A stretch of DNA of 64,000 bases from Marinirhabdus sp050859505 (GTDB lineage: Bacteria; Bacteroidota; Bacteroidia; Flavobacteriales; Flavobacteriaceae): contig NZ_CP193934.1 of assembly GCF_050859505.1 (NCBI RefSeq), positions 1,116,001 to 1,180,000 on the forward strand. The letters are read 5' to 3'. Position numbers and translations under genes: made by a program. The notes beneath the pieces were generated by a model, which saw nothing but the letters and a program-made list of their open reading frames with translations, did not search any database and was not told where the DNA came from. Of the stretch, positions 33,331 to 42,248 are shown piece after piece. Each line of letters starts with the position of its first letter. Position 1 is the first letter of the stretch.

Positions 33331-34005
33331 ATGAAACATATACTATTTATAGTAACAAGCACGAATGTAACTGGCACTGGTAAACAGGCTGCAGGTTACG
33401 AATTCTCGGAAGTAGCAGATCCATATTTCGAATTTACAAAGGAAGGTCATAGCGTCGATTTTGCAAGTATTAAAGGAGGTGTTCCTCCATTTGTAGGATA
33501 TGACGATATACAATTAGTAAGCAAAAACTTTAAAGAAGGCAATGGTTTTAAACGCCTCAATTTCAGTCATAAATTAAGAGATATAAATATTGATGCTTAT
33601 GATGCGATATTCTTCCCAGGAGGTTTGGGTCCAATGACCGATATGGTTTCTAACCCATGGGTTAAAGACGCGATTAAAAAGGTCTATGAAAGTGATCGTA
33701 TAATTGGGGCTGTATGTCATGGTCCTGTAGCATTACTCAATGTCACTTTATCAAACGGGAAGAACCTTTTAGAAGGGAAGCGTATTAATTCATTTACTGA
33801 AGCGGAAGAAGATATCGATAAACATACTTTACATGATGTCATTCCATTTATGCTCGATGCCGAGTTAAAAAAGCAAGGTGCACTATTCTCAAACACAACC
33901 CCTTTTGATCCTTTTGTAGTTTGCGACGGTAATTTGATAACAGGACAGAATCCGGCATCGGCAGGAAATGTTGCTAAAGAAATGATTCGTGTCTTAGCAC
34001 AATAG
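33331..34005 (+). CDS. DJ-1/PfpI (Hsp31-like) family protein
   Basis: The 224-residue protein has the class I glutamine-amidotransferase-like fold with FFPGGLGPMTD and the nucleophile elbow GAVCHGPVALL, Cys129 followed by His130. The N-terminal TGKQAAGYEFSEVADPY supplies the conserved Glu. Family members act as glyoxalases, chaperones or protein-repair enzymes against reactive carbonyls. It has its own promoter with operator C and ends before a strong terminator. Confidence 0.92.
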   Translation: MKHILFIVTSTNVTGTGKQAAGYEFSEVADPYFEFTKEGHSVDFASIKGGVPPFVGYDDIQLVSKNFKEGNGFKRLNFSHKLRDINIDAYDAIFFPGGLGPMTDMVSNPWVKDAIKKVYESDRIIGAVCHGPVALLNVTLSNGKNLLEGKRINSFTEAEEDIDKHTLHDVIPFMLDAELKKQGALFSNTTPFDPFVVCDGNLITGQNPASAGNVAKEMIRVLAQ

Positions 34006-34064
34006 CCAAGACAATCTAGTATATCAGAGAACAAAAACATTTTTTTAATTCACTATTATTTTAG

Positions 34065-34102
34065 GCTCAAAGATTCATGAAAATGCTTCTTTGAGCTTTT
34101 TT
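34065..34102 (+). terminator. Rho-independent terminator after the DJ-1-like gene
   Basis: Arms GCTCAAAGA (34065-34073) and TCTTTGAGC (34088-34096) are perfect over nine bases and are followed by six T. Confidence 0.85.
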
Positions 34103-34245
34103 AATAAGGTTTATTTCAGAAGTTGATAACACTATCTAGAGCATTACAAGCAGTTTTATGTATAATGTTGGCTTAGTAGCTTAGGATTGTTTTTAAGTCG
34201 CTATACTGGTATAGATTTGAGTATAGTTTACATTCGTTGTGCTAA

Positions 34246-35622
34246 CTATTGGTCGTAAACTAGCTTTTCAAACCAGGTAGCAATTGTGTTTTCTGCTGGC
34301 TTAAAACGAGGAGAAAAATCTAAATTTTTTGGCGCGTTTTCTTCTTGTGAACGAAATGACCATTGCCAAACATAGATTCCGGCGAACCACTCTTTGTCCC
34401 ATAAACTTTGAAAAAGAGCTTCGTAGGCTAACTGTTGTGTTTTGTTAGATTTTTTTCTACTCAAGTTGCTAAAAATGGAATTCCATTCCCAAGGAGTTAC
34501 AGTTGCCGCCGCCTCACTTTTATAACCTACTTCGGTAAATAAAACCGGTTTATTGAGTTTTTTTGACAACGTCTCAAGTTCAAGAACAAATGGATTCCAC
34601 CCTCTTTTAATGGTTTCAAGATCTGGATTATTGTTTTTTGTTAGAGGAAAATAGGCTTGAACCCCAACATAATCCAACGCTTCCCAAAAGGTATATGAGG
34701 CTATGTCATCATCCCAATTTGCAGCATAGGTTAATTTTCCAGAATACACTTTTTTAATATCCCTAATTAAACCCTGCCAGGCTAACGGTTGATGTTTAAT
34801 TGACGTTCTAAGTTCTGTGCCAATACAGAGCAGTTCAACATTGTTTTGTTCCGCTAATTGTGCATAATGAATCATGTGTAGGCGATACGACTCAAACCAT
34901 GTATCCCATTCTTTATCTGATGCGAAGTTGATGTTAGATCGCCACCCATCAGACAACCATAGATGCGGTTTGAGCATTATTTTTATTCCTTTCTCTTGAA
35001 ACTGATGAATCATTTTTATAAATGAAGAATCTCTTCTAGTCCAACTGCCTACTTTGTCCGGCGCAGACTTGGGGTTAGAATATTCATTTTTCTGATGAAT
35101 AAAAGGTACTATTGCTACCCATTCAATGTTTGTTTTTACTATATCTGAAATACCTTTTTCATTTGTACCTTCAAAACCGAACACATGCATTCCTCTGTGC
35201 TTACCATCAATAGCATACAGGTTTTTAGATGTGCCAGAAGTATTTTCTACAGAATAGTCCCAGGTATACTCATATCTTTCGTTGTTATTGTTGTAGTCAA
35301 TTATTTTATAACTAACGATTAAAACAAGTAGCGGAAATAAAACCCGAAACCCGATTTGTTTTAAAGAAGTTGAAAGCCCTCTTTTTTTATAAACTCTAAA
35401 AAAATAACGAATCAATACAAAGAGAATGTAAATACTAACAAAGAGTATATGTACCGATATTAAAAAGTCTAAATATGCCGCTAGTTCAAAAAAGCGAGTA
35501 ATAGATTTTAGTAATGATTCATTGGAACGAAAAAACAGCAGTAAAACGATTCCAACGAAGAAAAGAACCCAAGTAATCAAATATATGAGAATAGCTTTCT
35601 TAAATTCTTTTTTTAGGTTCAT
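34246..35622 (-). CDS. Membrane-anchored GH113-like glycoside hydrolase
   Basis: The 458-residue protein has about three N-terminal TM helices (residues 10-32, 50-72, 85-110) and a TIM-barrel glycosidase from about 145: GMHVFGFEGT, KIMLKPHLWLSDGW, acid/base Glu in ELLCIGTELRTS, DYVGVQAYFPL and nucleophile Glu in PVLFTEVGYKS. This fits GH113 (beta-mannanase/mannosidase clan GH-A). The three-helix anchor is unusual and suggests action at the cell surface. It is the last gene before the right direct repeat. Confidence 0.82.
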   Translation of the reverse strand: MNLKKEFKKAILIYLITWVLFFVGIVLLLFFRSNESLLKSITRFFELAAYLDFLISVHILFVSIYILFVLIRYFFRVYKKRGLSTSLKQIGFRVLFPLLVLIVSYKIIDYNNNNERYEYTWDYSVENTSGTSKNLYAIDGKHRGMHVFGFEGTNEKGISDIVKTNIEWVAIVPFIHQKNEYSNPKSAPDKVGSWTRRDSSFIKMIHQFQEKGIKIMLKPHLWLSDGWRSNINFASDKEWDTWFESYRLHMIHYAQLAEQNNVELLCIGTELRTSIKHQPLAWQGLIRDIKKVYSGKLTYAANWDDDIASYTFWEALDYVGVQAYFPLTKNNNPDLETIKRGWNPFVLELETLSKKLNKPVLFTEVGYKSEAAATVTPWEWNSIFSNLSRKKSNKTQQLAYEALFQSLWDKEWFAGIYVWQWSFRSQEENAPKNLDFSPRFKPAENTIATWFEKLVYDQ

Positions 35623-35733
35623 AGCAGTCTGAATGTAATAAAACTATAGGTCTCAATTATCGTTGTATGTTACACCTTTATCAAAAAAGAGCTTGTTCTG
35701 CCATGTGTGATTTCTAGAATTCAATTCTAAGCC

Positions 35734-35790
35734 ATTCGATTTCCGTCTTGAGTACGAAAGGTTTCAAAAGAAATGTTGGAGCTTTTTTAT
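35734..35790 (+). repeat. Right direct repeat (attR-like): degenerate tRNA-Leu 3' end plus terminator
   Basis: ATTCGATTTCCGTCTTGAGT (from 35734) through GAAATGTTGGAGCTTTTTTA matches the tRNA-Leu T arm, acceptor and terminator at 6428-6484. The preceding CTAGAATTCAATTCTAAG (about 35714-35731) recalls the anticodon arm. The acceptor and T-arm pairings are broken, so it is not a working tRNA. It marks the end of the island or is the corpse of a duplicated tRNA. Confidence 0.65.
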
Positions 35791-35817
35791 TTTTTGGGCA
35801 CAGCATTTTGTATTTTT

Positions 35818-38001
35818 TTAATAACAATCCATCTTCAACTGCCCGTTGTGTTGAAGTTCATCCAGGCCAATCGTTGAATTCTCAGCAAGCAATTTTTCAA
35901 GCATATCGAGAATGTCGTGTTGCATGGCTAACGAACCACAAATCATTATGATCCCGCCTTCCTTAATCGTTTTGAAAACAACCTCTTTTTGCTGTACTAT
36001 CAATTCCTGAACGTACTGTTTATTTCCTTCTCTTGAATAACTTTTGTAGAGATTAGTATTCTGATTTTGTGTTATAATCTCATCGTACATACACGATGAA
36101 GAGACTTTTTTTCCACCCCAAAATAAATGAATCTCTGTATTGTGATTTTCTGCCATCATTCCCAAAAATGGTGCGATTCCTGTTCCATTTGCAATTAAAA
36201 CTGCAGAAGGTGTTTTCTTAGGAAGGTGGAAATGGGTATTTGTATGAATGGCAACTTCTATAGCATCGTCTTCTTTTAGCGTATACAAATAAGAAGAACC
36301 TTTACCAAACGGGTGTTTCTTTACACTTAATAAAATCTCGTTTCTTATTCGAGCGATGGAATATTGACGAGCAACATCAGTTCCTTCGGGAAAAATAGAT
36401 AACAAATCGCCAGACACAAATTTCACTTTTCGTTTGGCTTTAAGTCTTATTAAAAAGGTGTCATCCACATTTAATTCGGTGCGTTCAACTACCTTAAAAA
36501 AGACTTTTTTATATTTTAGTTTCTTAGTTTTCGGTTTTTCAACGGCAATTGAAATGTTTAATCGTTCGCTGAATTGCTTTACCCAATTATTAAAATCTGC
36601 CACATCTGCATTGTTGATTTTATAAAGCGGAAGCACGGGTTGAAAATTCTGGTGTGTTTGCAAAAGTGCATCTACTTGTATAGAAAACTTGCAAAAATCT
36701 GCATACTCCAAAGAGCCGAACCCAACCACTGCATATCTAATTTCATTCGGTTGCTCGATAGTTGGAAAAATAGCTTTAAAATTCCGGGCATTGGTTGGTG
36801 GTTCACCTTCGCCATAGGTTGATGTAAGTATAATAATGTGTTTCGCTTTCGCGAAAACGGCATAGTTATTTAACTCTGTCACGTACACTTTCTTTCCAAT
36901 CTCACTTAATGCATTATATAATCTTCTTGCAAAATCGAAACTTGTTCCCGTTTCTGAACCTACTAAAAGCACAAATTCGCATGCGTCCTTATCTGGCATT
37001 TCTGTAGTTGTGGATACATTTTTTCTACGCTTCAAAGTCATTGCAAAACCCGAATACATAAAAAATAGAATTGATGCACTTGCGAGTAGTAATACGATAG
37101 ACCACAATACATTTCCTTCGCCTGTATGCAATAACCAGCTTACACGGGAAGCCAATTGTAAAAATGGATATTCAACACTACTTATAATCTGTCCCGACTC
37201 CTGATGAACCCTAATTTCTTTATGCTTCAGTGCAATCTGAAAATATTCTTCTGGGTCATCAGAAAACGGAAAGTCAACTTTTCGGATCTGGTCGAGCGTA
37301 GTTTGCCTGAAAAAAGGAATGTCGGCAATACTTTCAACATTTTGTATTTCATTTGAAATTATACTTTCCTGATGTGCTATTGAAGTATCTGGAAGTAACT
37401 CAAATTTTTCGGCAGAAAGATATACGCCTGTAAATGCGAGTATGACGATAGGAATAAAGAACCATCTGCTTAAAATAACGTGGTACCGTAATTCAAAATA
37501 ATCCTTATGTACTTTTGAGAACAAGCGTTTAAATCCGCCCTGTCTTTTGGCTAAAAGCAATAATCCTGTAATTGTAATGAGTAGCAATAATAATGAAATC
37601 AGGCCTACAAAAAACCGCCCGATACTTTTCAGAAATAAGGAACGATGTAGATTGGTTGCAAAACTGTAAATAAATGGGCGCTCTTGGACTTTTCCTAATT
37701 GTTTACCTGTCTTTGCATCGATGTAGATATCGAGCGTTTCCATATCTGTAGTAAGTACAGATGCTTTTACAAAACCAGATAATTCTACTTCCAGCGAAAA
37801 AACTTCGTCATAAGTAGACTTTAAAGCATCAACTGTTGTAGCCAATGACACTTCATCCACTGCTTGTACTGCAAAGCCTTTGGCTTGATGAGAAATAGGC
37901 TCGACTGCTAAAATCACTCCCGTAACCGAGGCAATAAGCAAAAACAAAGAGGAGGCAAGCGCAAGAACAAAATGACTATATCGCCAGATGGAAAGGGTCA
38001 T
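35818..38001 (-). CDS. PepSY-TM protein fused to flavodoxin and ferredoxin-reductase domains
   Basis: The 727-residue protein has an N-terminal PepSY-associated TM region (four helices to about 330), then a flavodoxin domain (LLVGSETGTSFDFARRLY, TSTYGEGEPPTNA). A sulfite-reductase-type FAD/NADPH module follows (ARQYSIARI for FAD; ANGTGIAPFLGMM and MICGSLAMQHDIL for NADPH). It would carry electrons from NADPH across the inner membrane, plausibly for ferric-siderophore or haem reduction. It is last in a four-gene minus-strand operon. Confidence 0.92.
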   Translation of the reverse strand: MTLSIWRYSHFVLALASSLFLLIASVTGVILAVEPISHQAKGFAVQAVDEVSLATTVDALKSTYDEVFSLEVELSGFVKASVLTTDMETLDIYIDAKTGKQLGKVQERPFIYSFATNLHRSLFLKSIGRFFVGLISLLLLLITITGLLLLAKRQGGFKRLFSKVHKDYFELRYHVILSRWFFIPIVILAFTGVYLSAEKFELLPDTSIAHQESIISNEIQNVESIADIPFFRQTTLDQIRKVDFPFSDDPEEYFQIALKHKEIRVHQESGQIISSVEYPFLQLASRVSWLLHTGEGNVLWSIVLLLASASILFFMYSGFAMTLKRRKNVSTTTEMPDKDACEFVLLVGSETGTSFDFARRLYNALSEIGKKVYVTELNNYAVFAKAKHIIILTSTYGEGEPPTNARNFKAIFPTIEQPNEIRYAVVGFGSLEYADFCKFSIQVDALLQTHQNFQPVLPLYKINNADVADFNNWVKQFSERLNISIAVEKPKTKKLKYKKVFFKVVERTELNVDDTFLIRLKAKRKVKFVSGDLLSIFPEGTDVARQYSIARIRNEILLSVKKHPFGKGSSYLYTLKEDDAIEVAIHTNTHFHLPKKTPSAVLIANGTGIAPFLGMMAENHNTEIHLFWGGKKVSSSCMYDEIITQNQNTNLYKSYSREGNKQYVQELIVQQKEVVFKTIKEGGIIMICGSLAMQHDILDMLEKLLAENSTIGLDELQHNGQLKMDCY

Positions 38002-38045
38002 AAGAGAGCGTAGCTTTTTATAAATCGATACTTCATTTTATGTTT

Positions 38046-38531
38046 TTACTGCGGAAGCATTCTTATGTAACGAATAAACCCTTTCCCTTCTTTTTTAGCT
38101 TTGAGGTTTTCTGCAGTTAGCTCAAACTGGATATCATCAACATAATATTCTTGGTCTTCTACCGAAGTTTCAAAACGTAAGCTATACCCTTTGTCAATCT
38201 TATCTTCAGGTATTTGTAAAACGGTTACGGTACGCTCGCCACCACTAATAGTTGCGCCAGAAATAGCATCAATATCAGGACGGTATTTTCCGTAGAATTT
38301 CCACCATTCGGGAATTTCGCTATACCACTCGCTGTCCTTGCCTTGCACATAAAGAGTCTCTTCATAGTTGCCCTCTTGATTCAATAATGAAACCACTACA
38401 TAAGCACCTTCGCCAGTATAGTTAGTCATTTGGATAAGACATTTTACAGCTTTAGAATTGGTAGTTGTAAATGCAGTGAGTAAAAGGCCTGCCAATGCGA
38501 TGGCAGGAATGATTTTAAATAGATTCTTCAT
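38046..38531 (-). CDS. Exported DUF2271-family protein
   Basis: The 161-residue protein has a signal peptide (MKNLFKIIPAIALAGLLLTA) and a beta-rich domain, CLIQMTNYTGEGAYVVVSLL... DAISGATISGGERTVTV. DUF2271 proteins often sit beside PepSY reductases in iron-regulated loci. The role is unknown. It lies one base after the ankyrin gene and 44 before the PepSY gene. Confidence 0.85.
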   Translation of the reverse strand: MKNLFKIIPAIALAGLLLTAFTTTNSKAVKCLIQMTNYTGEGAYVVVSLLNQEGNYEETLYVQGKDSEWYSEIPEWWKFYGKYRPDIDAISGATISGGERTVTVLQIPEDKIDKGYSLRFETSVEDQEYYVDDIQFELTAENLKAKKEGKGFIRYIRMLPQ

Positions 38532-38532
38532 A

Positions 38533-40032
38533 TTACTTTAAAAAATTTAATGAGATACTTTGTTTTTGTAAGAGTTCGTTTTCGCTTGCCAAATCATAGA
38601 CTGTTTCTTCAAAATCAGTTTTAATTTTAGTGTCAGCACCTATTGAGATTAGGTATTTCATTATCTCGTCATTTTCAGATTTCATTGCTGCGATGTGCAA
38701 GGGGGTAAGACCTTCTTCATTTTTTGCATTCATATCCATATCGAAATTTGAAAGACGTTTCAATAATTCTAAATTAGTGTCTTTGGCAGCAAAATGAAAA
38801 AGTGTGTTGCCTTCAGCTTGGGTGGTATTCATTTTAACTCCTTTCTCTTGAACTAACTTTAATTTAGCGTCAAAATCAGCAGCATTTCTACTATCGTAAG
38901 ATGCTACTACATAATAAGCGATTGTATTTCCTTTGGCATCTTTTGCAAAAGCGTTACCACCTTTTTCCATTAAAAAATTAACTACCTCTGGGGTGTTGTT
39001 TTGCATTGCGAGCATCATAGCCGACTGGCCATTATTGTTGGTAGCATTGAAATTTTTTACGTTTTTGGAAAGTAGTTTTATCATGACCAATTCATTACGT
39101 GAAGCGGCATTAAGAAATGGCGTATTACCATCGCTATCTTTCTGGTTTACATCTGCACCAGCAGTTAGGAAAAGTTTAAAAATAGTGGCGTCGGTGTTGC
39201 TATATGCCAATCGATGTAATGGTGTATAGCCCTCTTTGGTTACTATATTGGGCTCAAGACCGAGACTTTTCAGATATTCATACACCGCAAACGGATTGCT
39301 ATAGTCACGACCACCTTGTGCGGCAAACAGGAAAGCATTGCCGCCTTCTTTGTTTAAGGATTTGTAATCCACGCCCTTTTTAGTAAGCAATTTCAGAAAA
39401 TCTATATTTCCTTTTTTCGTGGCATAATTAAAAATACCATCACCATTATTGTCTTTACCATGGATGTCAAAACCTTTGCTTGTAAAGTATTTTAATTCTT
39501 CTTCATTAGATAATGAGGATGCAATCAGTAAAAGTAGGTTTGCACCATTTTCATTTTTTTCATCTGTAAGTTTGACACCGTGTTTTTCAAAAGCATCATA
39601 TAAAGCTTTGTCTTTTTGGCCACCATTGGCAGCAAAGGTAAGCGGTGTATTGCCGTGGCTGTCTAATTCGGTTATTGATGAACCTTTATCCAATAAATAT
39701 TCGACTATTTCTATATTTCCAGCATAGGCAGCCCAATGCAAATAAATACGGCTGTCGTGTGTTTTCTTATCTACGGAATTACCTTCCAAGGACAAAAGGT
39801 ATTCTACCACATCCTTATTTGCTTTTTCAAGTAGCGCATAAACAGTCGCGTCAAATGCATTGGAATTAAAAATCGTAGCATCATTACCTTCGGTTACTTT
39901 TTTCTTTACGGTCTCCAAATTGGGATTTCCCTTCCAAAAGGAACGTTCAAGTAAAACATTATTTTCTTGAGCAACTGCCACTATATTCATAAAGAGGATA
40001 GCAAGCAGTACTATTTTTTTTATTGAATTCAT
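38533..40032 (-). CDS. Exported ankyrin-repeat protein (iron-type operon)
   Basis: The 499-residue protein has a signal peptide (NSIKKIVLLAILFMNIVAVAQ) and about twelve ankyrin repeats from residue 70 (RIYLHWAAYAGNIEIVEYLL, TPLTFAANGGQKDKAL, TPLHIAAMKSENDEIMKYLI). It probably acts as a periplasmic protein-binding scaffold. It is four bases after the DUF6607 gene. Confidence 0.9.
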   Translation of the reverse strand: MNSIKKIVLLAILFMNIVAVAQENNVLLERSFWKGNPNLETVKKKVTEGNDATIFNSNAFDATVYALLEKANKDVVEYLLSLEGNSVDKKTHDSRIYLHWAAYAGNIEIVEYLLDKGSSITELDSHGNTPLTFAANGGQKDKALYDAFEKHGVKLTDEKNENGANLLLLIASSLSNEEELKYFTSKGFDIHGKDNNGDGIFNYATKKGNIDFLKLLTKKGVDYKSLNKEGGNAFLFAAQGGRDYSNPFAVYEYLKSLGLEPNIVTKEGYTPLHRLAYSNTDATIFKLFLTAGADVNQKDSDGNTPFLNAASRNELVMIKLLSKNVKNFNATNNNGQSAMMLAMQNNTPEVVNFLMEKGGNAFAKDAKGNTIAYYVVASYDSRNAADFDAKLKLVQEKGVKMNTTQAEGNTLFHFAAKDTNLELLKRLSNFDMDMNAKNEEGLTPLHIAAMKSENDEIMKYLISIGADTKIKTDFEETVYDLASENELLQKQSISLNFLK

Positions 40033-40036
40033 ATTT

Positions 40037-40948
40037 TTATTTCTTTATAAAAGATTCGATAATTCCATCTATTTCGGCTTCTTCTTTATAGCCTTCTTCT
40101 TCGAACAGGAACTTATAAAGTGGTTTATTATCCACTTTTTCTTCAAGGACAAGGTCTTTGTTGCGTTTATATACTTCATCCCACTTGGTGCGAACCAAGG
40201 CCCATTTTTTTTCATTGTCTTTCCACCATTGAGCAGCGACAGCACATGTACTGTCGGCCACTTTTTTATAGGTGTTATATCCCTTTTCTTTTGCCAAAAG
40301 CACATCATCTTTGCCTGGTTCACGAATAATTTTTGAATTATCCTGGTCGTGCAGCCAACCATAGTCTGTAATTTCCTGACGGTTGCCACGCATCAACACA
40401 TTATAATCACTACGGGTTGTGTATTCACGTCTTGCCAAAGGTGCGGATGCCGTGTTTTCCCAATAGCTTTTCCCATCAACGTGAACCCAAGAGGCAGTGC
40501 CTTCATACCGAGGACTGTCATCTACCTGATATACTTTTTGCGTCCATTGTCCCTTAACTTCAGAAGCAGGTACTTTTTTAAAAGTCCATTTAGTATCTGC
40601 GTCATAGGTGTACAAATCTGTGTTTTCAAACAACCAGTCTTGACGCCAATGCTTTACAACCATAGGTTCGGCTGGATTGCCTACTTGTAATAAATGTTGA
40701 ATTTGAATTGTATCATTTTTATTGGTGACTAATTGTGCCCATTCCAACCCTTTGTCCACTTTTGTTTTTGAAGGTTTATATAGGGAATCGTTACTGTAAT
40801 TGAAAGTTTCTGCAAAGTTAAAAGTGACTTCATAACAGCCACACATTTTCTTAATCGCTTCTAGGTCTTCTTGCTTTTTTGAAATTTGAGACATGCCACT
40901 TATTGAAAATAATAGTACCAATAAGGTGTATAAAGGAGGTTTCATCAT
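40037..40948 (-). CDS. Exported DUF6607-like protein
   Basis: The 303-residue protein has a signal peptide (PPLYTLLVLLFSISGMSQ) and a domain beginning KKQEDLEAIKKMCGCYEVTFNFAETF with many Trp residues (VVKHWRQDWLFEN, GQWTQKVYQVDDSPRYEG). This matches my memory of a Bacteroidota family, DUF6607, found with haem/iron genes. It is first in the operon, downstream of a Fur-like palindrome. Confidence 0.75.
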   Translation of the reverse strand: MMKPPLYTLLVLLFSISGMSQISKKQEDLEAIKKMCGCYEVTFNFAETFNYSNDSLYKPSKTKVDKGLEWAQLVTNKNDTIQIQHLLQVGNPAEPMVVKHWRQDWLFENTDLYTYDADTKWTFKKVPASEVKGQWTQKVYQVDDSPRYEGTASWVHVDGKSYWENTASAPLARREYTTRSDYNVLMRGNRQEITDYGWLHDQDNSKIIREPGKDDVLLAKEKGYNTYKKVADSTCAVAAQWWKDNEKKWALVRTKWDEVYKRNKDLVLEEKVDNKPLYKFLFEEEGYKEEAEIDGIIESFIKK

Positions 40949-40977
40949 TTACGGATTTAAAATTCTTCAGCAAAAAT

Positions 40978-41010
40978 AGTTATTTTTATTTATTCTAAAT
41001 AAGAATAACT
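40978..41010. promoter_or_regulatory. 33-bp palindrome, candidate Fur/iron box
   Basis: AGTTATTTTTATTTA and TAAATAAGAATAACT pair over 15 positions with one mismatch around a TTC centre. TTATTTAGAATAA-like halves resemble iron-box sequences of flavobacteria. It lies 30 bases before DUF6607 (minus strand) and 26 bases before the dead TonB receptor (plus strand), so it could have controlled both. Confidence 0.5.
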
Positions 41011-41035
41011 AGATATTTGCCGTCTATAAAGATTC

Positions 41036-41278
41036 ATGATAAATGATATTACGGATAAAATAGTGGTTTTTAGTCTTTTGTGTTTTATTTCTTTTACAAA
41101 AGCGGCATCACAAGAAGTAAAAGACACTGCCAAAGTGAATGAACTATAGGAAGTTATCCTCACAGCTACACGTACCGAAAGACAACTTTCATCCTTACCT
41201 TTAAAATTAATCAAGGAAATTAGTGTCTTTAAGGTTGCCGAAAATACTACTATAAGAAAAAAATACTGGATATATTGA
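41036..41278 (+). pseudogene. TonB-dependent receptor, N-terminal remnant
   Basis: An ATG at 41036 starts a signal peptide (VVFSLLCFISFTKAASQ), then KDTAKVNEL, a TAG at 41147, and then EVILTATRTERQLSSLPL, the typical TonB box and plug start of iron receptors. The frame drifts and ends at about 41278. The plug and barrel, normally 600 or more residues, are gone. It is divergent from the PepSY operon, where an active receptor would be expected. Confidence 0.8.
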
Positions 41279-41675
41279 AGCAACGAAGAGACGAATCTTC
41301 CTACGAATATAAAGTGACATAAAAGTTCTTTGAAGTATATCCTGAGGCTAAAAAACAACTACGCACCACACAAAAAGGTACGAAAATGCTCGCTCTCGTC
41401 ACATACATTGTTGCTATTTTTGGCCCCCATCAGTCATAGTAACTACTTCTGAAATTGATATTGCCAAGTAGTTACGGTTCTTCAGCAGATGAACAGAAAT
41501 TTTAAAAACACTTGGGCTAAAAGAAATTAAAGTTTTTAATCTTTCAGAAATGTATCTTCTCTTGTCATTATTTTGGTTTTATGATGACATTTTTATTTTG
41601 TCTCTATGTGTTTAAAAACAATATTGTTGAAATAAAATAATTAAGTACCTTTCACTCATAACAATAGCGGAAAAG
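41279..41675. other. Gene-free 397-base stretch before the ECF sigma gene
   Basis: It holds short frames with stops and no recognisable protein. A perfect 10-bp inverted repeat, GTAACTACTT (41439-41448) and AAGTAGTTAC (41466-41475), is followed by a smaller GTTC/GAAC hairpin. It presumably includes the promoter of the sigma operon; no exact TAnnTTTG box was found. Confidence 0.5.
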
Positions 41676-42245
41676 GTGCCCATAGAAAATCAATTCAATC
41701 TTGTAGATGCCATTAAAACTAACAACCAAGTAGTTTTAAAACAACTGTATCTTCATAATTATAAAAAGGTAGAATTGTACATTCTTAAAAACAATGGATC
41801 TATGCCCCAGGCAAAGGATATCTATCAAGAAGCTTTTATCGCGGTTTGGCAGAACATAAAAGAAAATAAATTTATTCCTACAAACGAAACGGCCGTGCAA
41901 GGGTATTTATATACTATTGCGAAAAATAAATGGCTCGATGTATTAAAGTCCTCCAAGTATAAAAAAACGGTATCCTATGCAAATAAAGGTATAGAAGAGA
42001 CATTTTCTGAAACAATTGAAAGTGAAGAGGTACATGAAAAAGATGAAAAACTTCAGTGTACTATGCACGCTTTTAATCGGTTAGGCGAAGCTTGCAAGGA
42101 GTTACTGAAGTTGTTTTATTTCAGTAAAAAATCATTGCGCACTATCGCTGAAGAACTCGCTATCGAAGAAGCATCTGCCAGAAATAAAAAATATAGATGT
42201 ATTCAGAAATTACGTGAACTAGCACTATCCCCAAACGCCCATTAA
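41676..42245 (+). CDS. ECF-type RNA polymerase sigma factor
   Basis: The 189-residue protein starts with GTG. Region 2 includes AKDIYQEAFIAVWQNIKE and TAVQGYLYTIAKNKWLDVLK; region 4 includes LGEACKELLKLFYFSKKSLRTIAEELAIEEASARNKKYRCIQKLR. These are normal for ECF factors. The gene for a membrane anti-sigma-like protein follows three bases downstream and a CHAT protease after that. Confidence 0.93.
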   Translation: MPIENQFNLVDAIKTNNQVVLKQLYLHNYKKVELYILKNNGSMPQAKDIYQEAFIAVWQNIKENKFIPTNETAVQGYLYTIAKNKWLDVLKSSKYKKTVSYANKGIEETFSETIESEEVHEKDEKLQCTMHAFNRLGEACKELLKLFYFSKKSLRTIAEELAIEEASARNKKYRCIQKLRELALSPNAH

Positions 42246-42248
42246 ATT

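Noticed and set aside
6428..35790. Prophage or transposon
   Set aside because: No phage structural gene, integrase, transposase or terminal inverted repeat pair was seen in this interval.
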